A program made the translations under genes and the position numbers. DNA of 40,511 bases from Actinomycetota bacterium (GTDB lineage Bacteria > Actinomycetota > UBA4738 > CADDZG01 > WHSQ01), in assembly GCA_030448085.1 (NCBI GenBank), contig JAUJNU010000012.1, positions 1-40,511 on the forward strand, read 5' to 3'. Positions within the stretch are counted from its first letter, which is position 1; the number at the start of each line of letters is the position of its first letter. Below the pieces are notes generated by a model that was not told where the DNA came from, did not search any database, and saw only the letters and a program-made list of their open reading frames with translations. Below are positions 31,112 to 39,004 of this stretch, piece by piece.

Positions 31112-32865
31112 TTACTTGCCCCGCTCGCGCCATGTCCTGCACGATCGACTCGATGGAGTCGTCGAATCGTCGCTCGGGGCCCCGGGGCGGCCTGCGCCTC
31201 GAGCCCGCCGAGCAGCTCCTCGGTGTCCAGGGGAGTCTCGTCCTCGACCGCAGCCTCGGGCGCGAGCGGATCGCTGCGGGAGCGGTGTAGCCCGCCGCCG
31301 CCACTGCCTCGTCGGCGTCTCCGGCATCTGCGGCGCGCCTTCTGCCGCGCCGGCGTCTCCGGCATCTGCGGCCGAGTCCGTCTCGTCGGCGTCTGCCGTG
31401 TCGCTGCCTTCGGCGGCCGCCTCGGTCGCCTCGGGCTCGAGCTCGATCCGCTGCTCGCGCCTCCGGAGGCCTCGTCCGCGGATGCCTCGGCATCATCGGC
31501 GGAGCTCGAGGACGAGGTTCCTGCGAGATCCCGGTCGTCGCCTCGAGCTCTTCGCTCGCCATCGCCTGCTTCCGGGAGAGGCTGATGCGCCTGCGGTCCA
31601 GATCGATGTCGATGATCTTGACCATGACACGGTCGTGGACGCTGACCTCGTCCTCGGCCCGCTCGACGTGATGCTCGGCGAGCTCCGAGATGTGGACCAG
31701 GCCTCGATAGCGTCGTCGACCTCGACGAATGCTCCGAACGGGACCAGCTTGGTGACCCGGCCTCGATGACGTCCTCGACGTTGTGCTTGCGGGCGAACCG
31801 CCTCCACGGGTCTTCCTGGGTCGCCTTGAGAGAGAGCGAGACACGCTCGCCGAGGTCGACGTCGAGCACCTCGACGTTCACCTCCTGGCCCACCTCGACG
31901 ACCTCGCCGGGATGATCCACGTGCTTCCAGGAGAGCTCCGAGACGTGGACGAGACCGTCCACCGCCGTCCACGAAAGCACCGAAATTGACGATCGATGAG
32001 ACGACACCTGCCGCACCTCTCCCTTGTTGAGGGAGCCCAGGAAGTCGTGGCGCTGCTCCGCCTGGGACTCCTCGAGGAACTTGCGGCGAGAGAGGACGAC
32101 GTTGTTGCGGTTCTTGTCGAGCTCGATGACCTTGCACTCGAGCTCTTTGCCCACGTAGGGGTGCAGGTCTCGCACGCGGCGCATCTCGACGAGCGAGGCC
32201 GGAAGGAAGCCGCGGAGGCCGATGTCAACGATGAGGCCACCCTTGACGACCTCGATCACGGGGCCGCTGACGGTGCCGTCTGCCTGCTTGATCTCCTCGA
32301 TCTTGCCCCAGGCGCGCTCGTACTGAGCCCTCTTCTTGGACAGGATGAGCCGGCCATCCTTGTCTTCCTTTTGGAGGACGAGGGTCTCGAGCTGGTCGCC
32401 GATGCTGACGATCTCGGAGGGGTCGACATCGTTACGGATGGAGAGCTCGCGCGACGGGATGACGCCCTCGGACTTGTAGCCGATGTCGAGGAGGACCTCG
32501 TCCTTGTCGATCTTCACAACGGTCCCAGTCATCAGGTCCCCGTCGTCGAAGGGCTTGATGGTGGCGTCGATCGCCGCCATCAGCTCTTCCATCGACTCGC
32601 CGACGTCGTTCTCGACGATGGTCCCGCCGGCGTAGGTCGAGCCGGAGGTGGAGGGGGCCGTGCGGGTGATGGTGCCGCCGTGCCCGTCGGGCAGGGTCTC
32701 CTCACCATTGGACGTCACGTTCTGGACGACCTCAGCGGCCTTCTCGACGGCGGCGCCGGCCACGTCCTTGGCCTGCTCGAGCACGGTGCCTGCTGCTTGT
32801 GCCACGCGCCCCAACGGGCCTTTGCTCTCCGAGGCTTGAGCAGCCCCGTCTTGCTGATCACTCAT
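31112..32865 (-). CDS. rpsA: 30S ribosomal protein S1 with N-terminal extension, frameshifted
   Basis: ATG 32865 with GGAGAGGG about nine bases upstream. First ~280 residues are clean. Residues 1-91 are an unusual extension: an Ala/Glu/Lys-rich amphipathic stretch (GPLGRVAQAAGTVLEQAKDV and on to about 51) and a Ser/Thr/Gly linker. From MEELMAAIDATIKPFDDGD (92) on it matches actinobacterial S1, with four S1 motifs: DEVLLDIGYKSEGVIPSREL, VVKGGLIVDIGLRGFLPASL, VDGLVHVSELSWKHVDHPGE, then LVPFGAFVEVDDAIEA and IDIDLDRRRISLSRKQ in shifted frames. The tail is acidic (ELEPEATEAAAEGSDTADAD in one frame). Indels fall near 31,990, 31,750, 31,710, 31,520 and several after 31,450. The stop TAA at 31112 ends RERGK. 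S1 binds mRNA at the ribosome. Confidence 0.9.
31313..31371. repeat. 21-bp direct repeat in the acidic tail of rpsA
   Basis: CGGCGTCTCCGGCATCTGCGG occurs at 31313-31333 and again at 31351-31371, 38 bases apart, encoding a repeated Ala/Asp/Gly stretch on the minus strand. 38 is not a multiple of three, so the two copies sit in different frames, an indication that an indel lies between them. The repeat may have helped misassembly or slippage here. Confidence 0.75.
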
Positions 32866-32893
32866 CTAGTCGGACCCTCTCCTTCACAGATAA

Positions 32894-32924
32894 GCCCCCT
32901 ACCAAAGGGGGCCGAGACAGTATA
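32894..32924 (-). promoter_or_regulatory. rpsA leader: -10 box and 7-bp hairpin (also possible polA terminator)
   Basis: GCCCCCT (32894-32900) and AGGGGGC (32906-32912) pair around ACCAA. On the minus strand the hairpin is followed by TTAT and then the rpsA ribosome site. TATACT (32919-32924, minus strand) has the form of a -10 box; its start point would fall at the foot of the hairpin, giving rpsA a 5'-terminal stem-loop. No good -35 is present. Equally, the hairpin could terminate polA, whose stop lies about 85 bases upstream. The rest of the 132-base gap holds nothing else clear. Confidence 0.45.
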
Positions 32925-32997
32925 GAGGGTTGCTCTGAGGGCGTGCCGACCGCTCAAGGGGGGTGATCGGGGCCCATCCGAGGCCGCCGAGCCGGCC

Positions 32998-35701
32998 CTA
33001 TCCCTTGGCTTCAGCCCAGTCCGCGCCGAAGGAGATATCGACCTCGAGCGGCACCGCCATGTCGCACACAGAGGTCATCTCCCGGGCCACCAACTTCGAC
33101 GCCGCCTCGCTCTCTTCCTCCGGCAGCTCGAAGACCAGCTCGTCGTGAACCGTGAGGATCATCTGGGTCCGGGGCAGCTCCTCTGCCAAGGCCCCCTCCA
33201 CGTTGATCATCGCCAGCTTCATGATGTCCGCCGCCGAGCCCTGGATCGGAGCGTTCAGCGCCTGCCGCTCGCCGATGGCTCTCACCCTCGGGTTCCCGCT
33301 CCCGAGCTCCGGAAGGTAGCGTCTGCGGCCGAACATCGTCGTAGTGAAGCCGTCGCGGTGGGCTTGCTTCACGACCGTGTCGAGGAAGTCGGCGACCCCC
33401 TCGAAGACCTCGAAATAGGAGTCCATGATGCCCTGGGCCTCGGGCACCGTGACCGCCAAGCGCTCGGCCAAGCCCGGGGCTCCCATCCCGTAGGCGAGCC
33501 CGTAGTTCACCATCTTGGCCACCGAGCGCTGACCGGTCGTCAGCTCTTCCGGAGCGACGTCGTACACCCGGGCTGCGGTGGCGGCGTGGATGTCCTCGCC
33601 GTTCGCGAAGACCTCGATCAAGATCGGGTCGCCGGACAGGTGGGCCATGACCCTCAGCTCGATCTGCGAATAGTCCGCGGAGAGCAGGACATTGCCGTCC
33701 TCGGGGATGAACGCCTTCCTGATCTGCTTACCGAGGTCGGTCCGCACGGGGATGTTCATGAGGTTGGGATTCGTGCTCGACAGACGCCAGGTAGCGGCGA
33801 CGGTCTGGTCGTAGGTGGTGTGGACGCGCCCGTCCGCCGGGTCGACCAACGGGGGCAGGGCGTCGATGTAGGTGTTCTTCAGCTTGCTGAGCTCCCGGTG
33901 CTCCAGCAGCTTCGGCACGAACGGGTGTTGGTCGATCAACTGCTGCAACGCCCTGGCGTCTGTCGAAAGGCCGCTCTTGGTCCGCCTCGTCGTCTTGAGG
34001 CCGAGCTTGTCATAGAGGAGGGTTCGGAGCTGCGTCGGTGAACCGAGGTTGATCCGCTCCCCCGCCAGCTCGTAGCAATCCGCCTCCAGCACCCCGATCC
34101 GCTTCTCGAGGTCCCGCGCGATGACGGCGAGGTGCTCGAGGTCGAGCTTCACCCCGATCTGCTCCATCCGGGCGAGGACGTGGATCAGGGGGTGCTCGAT
34201 CTCCTCGTAGAGGTCCTTCATGCCGAGGCGCTCAAGCTCGGGCTCGACGGCGGTAGCTATCTCGGCAACGGCAAGGGCTCGAAGGGAGGCGTCCTCGGCC
34301 TCGATCTCGAGGAGCCCCTCCGAGCCCAGGTCGAGCGTGCCCTGCCCCTGATCGTCACGGCTCACACCGTCGACGGCCTTCAGCTCGCGGCCCGAGTACT
34401 TGAGCGCGATGTCCTCGAGCCCGTAGCTCGGGGCGCCAGGGTCGAGGAGGTAGGCACCGATGTGGGTGTCCAGGCGGAGGCCGTCGAGGGCAACGCCGGC
34501 GGCCGAGAGCGCCAGAACCACCGGCCGGCCGCCGTGGGCGACCTTCGTGATCCCCTCATCCTCCAGCACGTCCTTCAGGGCCGCCACCCACTCCTCGGTC
34601 GTTACGCCCGTCCGACCGATAGGGATGAAAGCTGCGGTTCCCCCACCCCAGGAGAAGGAGAGAGAGCGAGGGAGGCCTCGGGGCGAGCTTCGCACGAGGT
34701 CCACGGAGAACTCGCCCGCGTCCCTTAGCTCGCTCGCTAGGGACGCCAGCCCTGCCGGAGAGGCGACAGTGCGCAGCTCCAGCTCGAAAGCCTCGCCCTC
34801 GCCTCTCGCCACCTCAGGCAGGTCCGAGAGGAGGCGCTCGAGAAGCGTTCGGAATTCGAGCGAGATGTACAGCTCGCGGACCGCGGCGATGTCCCACTCC
34901 CCCATCCGCAGGTCGGAGATCGTCACCCCTTCGAGGGGCACGTCCGCAAGGGTCGAAAGCTTCTTGTTCATCGCGACCTGCTCGGCGTGAGCGGCGAGGT
35001 TCGCTCGCAACTTCGGCGTCTGCTCGTCGGCGTGCGCTATGGCCTCGGCTGCGCTCCCGTACTTCTGGACGAGCTTGGCGGCAGTCTTCGTGCCGACCCC
35101 TGGGACGCCGGGGAGGTTGTCGGAGGTGTCGCCCTCGAGCGCCTTCAGCGCGACGTACTTCGAGGGGGCACGCCGTAGCGCGCTCGACCGCGACCGGGTC
35201 CATCTCCACGATGTCGCTGATCCCCCGCCGGTTGTAGAGGACGTGGATCCGGTCGTTCACCAGCTGGAAGAAGTCCCGGTCCCCCGTCACCACCTTCACC
35301 TCGAGGTCCTCATCCTCGGCGACGTGAGCGAGGTAGGCGATGATGTCGTCCGCCTCGTGCCCGGGTATCCCGAAGACTGGGATCTTCATCACCTTCAGGA
35401 CCTCGAGGATCAGCGGTACCTGCCCGGAGAAACCGTCGGATGCCTGAGTCCTGTTGCTCTTGTACTCGGGGAATTCCGCCGTCCGCTCGAGGGGCGCACC
35501 CATGTCGATGCAGCACGTTATGTAGTCCGGCTTCTGCTCCTGCAGAAGCTTGATCAGCATCGAGGTGAACCCATAGACCGCGTTCGTCTGGGTCCCGTCG
35601 GTCGTGGCTAGGTCCTCCGGAGCGCGTAGAAGGCGGAAGGCGAGGGAGTAGCCGTCCAGGAGGAGGAGCTTCGGGCGGGTCTTTTTCTTGGCCGGGGACA
35701 T
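32998..35701 (-). CDS. polA: DNA polymerase I (one frameshift)
   Basis: About 900 residues if one indel near 35,175 is corrected (after DPVAVERA; the frame resumes in YVALKALEGDTSDNLPGVPGVGTKTAAKLVQKYG). N-terminal 5'-3' flap nuclease with LLLDGYSLAFR, DYITCCIDMG, PGHEADDIIAYLA and VVTGDRDFFQLV. The 3'-5' exonuclease-like region (AGEFSVDLVRSS) lacks the DxE metal ligands, so no proofreading is expected, as in many actinobacteria. Polymerase motif A LLSADYSQIELRVMAHLSGD, O-helix RSVAKMVNYGLAYGMG (Tyr at the dideoxy-selectivity position) and motif C ILTVHDELVFEL. Ends FGADWAEAKG. Roles: Okazaki fragment maturation and gap filling in repair, fitting UvrA and UvrB nearby. Confidence 0.95.
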
Positions 35702-35730
35702 CGAACCCGAGCCTACATTCGGGCCGGGAA

Positions 35731-35865
35731 CTACGCCCCGGCCATCTCACGGGACAGCTGGTAGGGCTCCTCAGCCAGGTGGATCAGCGCCTCCTGAAGG
35801 ACATGATTCGGGATGCCGTACAGCTCCTCGATCGAGCCGGATGGCGGTGCCTCCTGTCTTGTCAC
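35731..35865 (-). CDS. 44-aa ORF translationally coupled to the HNH gene
   Basis: GTG 35865 overlaps the HNH gene stop by four bases (GTGA) and the ORF runs to TAG at 35731, 30 bases before polA. The product is acidic-amphipathic: MTRQEAPPSGSIEELYGI then PNHVLQEALIHLAEEPYQLS and REMAGA. It contains one predicted helix with the spacing of a protein-binding or DNA-binding peptide, but I recognise no family. The overlap is the main evidence for translation; it could instead be a remnant of a longer HNH C-terminus disrupted by an indel, since the HNH gene itself is error-prone. Confidence 0.45.
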   Translation of the reverse strand: MTRQEAPPSGSIEELYGIPNHVLQEALIHLAEEPYQLSREMAGA

Positions 35866-37004
35866 ATCTCGATAGTGACCCCTTGCTCCAACCTGGCTTC
35901 CGCATCCGGGGGGGCCGGGTCGTACACCCTGCCGCTGGGGCGGAAGAAGACGGGGGCGTCGTTCTCGAGGATCACGCTCCAGCGGTACTCGTGGACGAGC
36001 TTGTGATGTGAGTGGCAGAGCGCCACGAGATTCACGTAGACGGTCTTGCCGCCCCGGGACCAGTGGACGATGTGGTGACACTGAAGGAAAGCCCGGGACT
36101 CGCACCCGGGGAAGGCGCACGTCCCACTGCTTCGCCTGAGGACGAGCCGCCTCAGCCAGCGCGGGGCGCTCTGTGTCATCGGCTCGGCCGTCACGAGCCC
36201 GCCGGACTCCGACACCTTCTGCAGGCGACAGTCGCAGGAGAGCCGTTCGGCGGTGGCGGGATGGATGCCGCAACCTCCTTCGAGCTCGCTCGTGTATTTG
36301 TCGGAGATGAGACTCTCGGCGCTTACGTGGAGAACCACGGTCGCTCGGTCGGGGTCGCTGTCCCCCTCGATCTGGGCGGATGCAAGCAGCGCGCGAGAGC
36401 GTCCGCGCACAGCATCTCGAAGGTGGTGTCCTCGAAGGCCTCCGGCGCCTCCGGCGCGGCATCTGGGGGAGCTGGTTCGCCAGGCGCTCGATCGCCCTCT
36501 TCACCTTCGCCCCCTCGGCGGGGGCCAGCAGGCCGTCTATCTGGACGCAGCCATCATCCCGCTGCCACAGGTTGAGGTAGCGCTCCCCGTCGGCCTTCTT
36601 CGCCTCGTCGGCTGCGCCTTGCCCTCGCAGTCGGCGCGCCTACGAACCGCAGAGGGCTGACCCGCACGGCCCACGTGATGAGCTTGCGCTCGGTCTGAGG
36701 GGTTGCGAAGCGAGTGAGCTCCACCGTCTTGTCGAGTGACAGGACCCCGAGGCCAGCACCGCGGCGATACGCGGAAGGGCCTCGAGCGCGTAAGCCGCGT
36801 CGATCTGACGCCGCGCCTTCCAGTTCGAGATGCCGTAGCGGCCGGAGAGCCACTGGGCGAAGGAGCGAACGCCGTCCCCTCCCAGGCCCGAAGACGATCG
36901 CAGCGAACGATGCGGGCTAGCCGCTCGCGGTGCTGGGCTCCGATCTCATGATTGCTCCGGTCGAGGGCCGCAAGGACGGCGGCTCTGTCGGATCGATGCT
37001 GCAT
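35862..37004 (-). CDS. DUF222 / HNH endonuclease-domain protein, frameshifted
   Basis: ATG 37004 (AGGA eight bases upstream) begins MQHRSDRAAVLAALDRSNHE. N-terminal two thirds are a DUF222-type region recovered in three frames (GVLSLDKTVELTRFATPQTERKL, WAVRVSPLRF, KVKRAIERLANQLP). The C-terminal 180 residues are clean and carry the HNH motif: GTCAFPGCESRAFLQCHHIV, HWSRGGKTVYVNLVALCHSHHKLVHE, with the Cys pairs expected to bind zinc. DUF222-HNH (REP13E12-like) proteins are often multicopy in actinobacteria and have uncertain activity; some are viewed as mobile or selfish. No repeats or other mobile features flank this one. Indels cluster at 36,390-36,900. Confidence 0.82.
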
Positions 37005-37107
37005 GTCGTGTTCCTAAGGCTCAGGCGCGGCCGGATCCATCCGTCCTTCTTGCGGTGCTTGGATCAACATAACCAGGGGTACGACAAGAAACGCCTTGGG
37101 TCGGGCT

Positions 37108-37233
37108 CAACTGCAAAAAGAGTTGTAGGTCCCTAGGCAGAAGGCCGGGGGAGGGTACGCCTCCGATCCCTGGCCTCCCTGACTACTGCCAGTAACAGTT
37201 AGGGGTCCTCCTAGCTGTTTGGGAAGGAGGCCC
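37108..37233 (+). ncRNA. Structured intergenic RNA candidate / switch-like leader
   Basis: The 241-base gap between the HNH start and a small plus-strand ORF is rich in nested stems. (1) CAACT/AGTTG at 37108-37125. (2) GGCAG 37136-37140 / CTGCC 37186-37190 enclosing AGGCC 37142-37146 / GGCCT 37172-37176, GGG 37147-37149 / CCC 37168-37170, and GGAGG 37150-37154 / CCTCC 37160-37164. (3) AACAG-TAGG 37194-37203 with CCTA-CTGTT to 37219. (4) GGG-CCTCC 37203-37211 with GGAGG-CCC 37226-37233, followed by TATCCTTTTC. Stems 3 and 4 share bases and exclude each other; stem 4 plus the T-rich run is terminator-like and contains the only AAGGAGG. I know of no matching riboswitch family. Confidence 0.45.
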
Positions 37234-37245
37234 TATCCTTTTCTC

Positions 37246-37398
37246 ATGACGAAAGCGGCTGGGCCCGAACCGACACCCTTTGAAAAGTTCGAGGATGCCG
37301 CCCGCCGTATCGCCTCGGTCCCCAAGAAAGACATCGACAAGGCCCCGCTTCGCCGACGTAAGGAGCGAGAGGCCCCAGAGGCCGACCAAACGAGGTGA
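37246..37398 (+). CDS. 50-aa basic small protein
   Basis: ATG 37246, AAGGAGG about 15 bases upstream (long spacing). The product is MTKAAGPEPTPFEKFEDAAR, then RIASVPKKDIDKAPLRRRKE and a short charged end REAPEADQTR. The FEKFEDAARRIASVPKKDID pattern resembles small actinobacterial hypothetical proteins of similar size with a F..FE...R.....PK.EID core. It has an amphipathic helix and a basic stretch (RRRKE). Its stop overlaps the start of the next ORF by four bases (GTGA). Function unknown. Confidence 0.6.
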   Translation: MTKAAGPEPTPFEKFEDAARRIASVPKKDIDKAPLRRRKEREAPEADQTR

Positions 37399-37573
37399 CA
37401 GGGCGGGACGTTCCTCCCTCTGCGGCCGTCCTTGTATACGGAACGATGGGCCTCTTCGGGGAGTCCTCGTCGCTTCGGCTATCCGGCTTGGAGGCATCCT
37501 TCTGTGGAGTACCGGCCTCATCTGGATAGCCGTCTCCGCGATCCGGCTTTGGCAGGTGTGGAAGCTCCGGTAA
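37395..37573 (+). CDS. 59-aa small membrane protein, one probable frameshift
   Basis: GTG 37395 overlaps the preceding stop. The frame as given runs into an early stop, but adding one G to the GGGG run near 37,463 restores MTGRDVPPSAAVLVYGTMGLF, then GGVLVASAIRLGGILLWSTG and LIWIAVSAIRLWQVWKLR ending at TAA 37571. This makes two hydrophobic helices with a basic end. That a single added base both keeps the coupled start and gives a continuous two-helix protein is good evidence for a real gene, though without the correction nothing would be called here. Function unknown; probably works with the 50-aa protein. Confidence 0.5.
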
Positions 37574-37691
37574 CTGCACGTGGTGAGTCGACCCGTCCGT
37601 CACCTTTATTGGCTCACCCACCTACGCCGACCCCTGATTTACCGCGGGTCAGCGGTCTCGACGGAGCCTCTCTGGGGATGAGCCCGAGGCT

Positions 37692-37729
37692 CCCTGGTCC
37701 ACCAGGGGCCGTTACCGGACACTTACAAT
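37692..37729 (+). promoter_or_regulatory. DtxR-family gene promoter with upstream dyad
   Basis: TACAAT (37724-37729) is a good -10 box; the predicted start falls at or next to the ATG at 37737, so the mRNA is probably leaderless. CCCTGG-TCCA-CCAGGG (37692-37707) is a perfect 6-bp dyad overlapping where the -35 box would be, a plausible operator for autoregulation. It does not match the classical DtxR or IdeR box. Confidence 0.5.
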
Positions 37730-37736
37730 CATCCCC

Positions 37737-38427
37737 ATGGCCACATCGCCCGATCTCAGGACGCTGAACCCCGCTTTCAAGGAGTACCTCGAAGCGGTCT
37801 ACGAATTGGAGGAGGAGGGGGCGGCAGGTCCTGCAGGCTCGGATCGGGGAGCGGCTCGGGCTGGCCGGCGCGACCGTGTCCGAGGGAGTCAAGCGACTCG
37901 TTGCCGAGGGCCTCGTGGAGCAGAGGCCGGGTAGGGAGATACACCTGACGGCGTCCGGGCGGCCCCTCGCCGAGGCCCTGGTCCGTCGGCACCGCCTCGC
38001 GGAGCGCATGCTCGTCGACATCCTCGGCATCCCGTGGCACCTCTGCCACGAGCAGGCGGAAGATTGGGAGAAGGTGATGACGGCCGAAGTAGAAGAGGCG
38101 ATCCTCGCGAAGCTCGAGGGCCCCCCTACCTGCCCCCACGGCAACCCGATCCCGGGCGCCGGACCCGCCGTGCCCTGGTCAGAGTTGCGCCCGCTCGGCG
38201 CGCTGCAGGCCGGGGAGGGGGCGCGGCTCAGCCGCCTGCTCGAAGACGTCGAGCTCAACCACGATGTCCTGAAGTACCTGGAGGACAACAAGCTGATGCC
38301 GGGACGGCAGCTAAGGCTGCTCGAGGTGGCCCCCGACGGGACGCTGGTCGTCGAAGTCGAAGGAGCCACGGCCGCCGTGGGGGAAGGGCTGGCGCGGAAC
38401 CTCTGGGTCCTGCCGGACGGAGCCTGA
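37737..38427 (+). CDS. DtxR/MntR-family metal-dependent transcriptional regulator, frameshifted
   Basis: ATG 37737. Start MATSPDLRTLNPAFKEYLEA leads into the winged helix; a shift near 37,830 moves the frame, after which SEGVKRLVAEGLVEQRPGRE (recognition helix and wing), VRRHRLAERMLVDILGIPWH and LCHEQAEDWEKVMTAEVEEAI appear, the last carrying the dimer and metal-site residues typical of DtxR (Cys/His/Glu). GNPIPGAG follows, and the C-terminal SH3-like domain reads LLEVAPDGTLVVEVEG. About 230 aa, IdeR-like in length. It would repress iron or manganese uptake genes when metal is bound. It converges on the ferritin operon, separated by about 50 bases, so regulation of that operon is a natural guess. 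Confidence 0.88.
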
Positions 38428-38478
38428 GCTAGGGCCACTGCGGGGCCCCCGAACTCCCCGGGGATCGGCCTGAACAGG

Positions 38479-38979
38479 CTAGTGCCCGCCGTCTCCCCGG
38501 TTGCCCAGCGCTTTGTCGAGCAGGTACAGGCCCTCCCCCTGATCCCCCACCCTCTTCAGGTCGTCAACGATCTGGCCCACCGACTTCTCCTCTTCAACCT
38601 GCTCGGTCACGAACCAACCGAGCCAAGCCTGCGAGGCCCAGTCCTTCTCGTCTGTCGTCAGGCCGTAGAGATCGTTGATCGAGTGGGTGACCGCTCTCTC
38701 GTGCTCGAGGGCCTCCTCGAACACGTGAAGCGGCGAGCTGTATTCGGCGGGCGGGGCGGTCAGCGTCTTGAACTCCGGGCGAGAGCCGCGGTCGATGATG
38801 TAGTTGTAGAACTTGAGCGCATGCTGTAGCTCCTCTTCCCACTGTGCCCGGAGCCATGCAGACACGCCGGGCAGGCTGAGGGACTCGGTGTAAGAGGACA
38901 TCGCGAGGTACACGTACGCCGACTGCAGCTCCTTCTGAAGCTGGTCGTTCATGGCGGCTGCGACCTTCTTTGTCAGCAT
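38479..38979 (-). CDS. Bacterial ferritin
   Basis: 166 aa from ATG 38979 (GGAAGGA upstream). Iron-storage ferritin of the FtnA/BfrB type: ferroxidase ligands Glu17 in QLQKELQSAYVYLAMSSY, Glu50 and His53 in WEEELQHALKFYNYI, then FEEALEHERAVTHSINDLYGL and WFVTEQVEEEKSVGQIVDDL. No haem-binding Met of bacterioferritin is evident. It forms a 24-mer shell storing ferric iron. It lies 25 bases after the ABC ATPase gene, so it is probably co-transcribed with the iron importer, and faces the DtxR-family regulator. Clean frame. Confidence 0.95.
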   Translation of the reverse strand: MLTKKVAAAMNDQLQKELQSAYVYLAMSSYTESLSLPGVSAWLRAQWEEELQHALKFYNYIIDRGSRPEFKTLTAPPAEYSSPLHVFEEALEHERAVTHSINDLYGLTTDEKDWASQAWLGWFVTEQVEEEKSVGQIVDDLKRVGDQGEGLYLLDKALGNRGDGGH

Positions 38980-39004
38980 GTCCTTCCCTTTCTCTCGTTC
39001 GTGT

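Noticed and set aside
35862..37004. HNH homing endonuclease or mobile intron
   Set aside because: No interrupted host gene, no repeats at the ends and a DUF222 domain in front; it fits the common actinobacterial DUF222-HNH family.
37244..37621. Minus-strand frame of about 125 codons overlapping the two small plus-strand ORFs
   Set aside because: It has low-complexity, Pro/Asp/Ser-rich hydrophilic content, no ribosome site and no motif. The plus strand offers two overlapping starts and a coherent two-helix protein instead, although I cannot exclude it fully.
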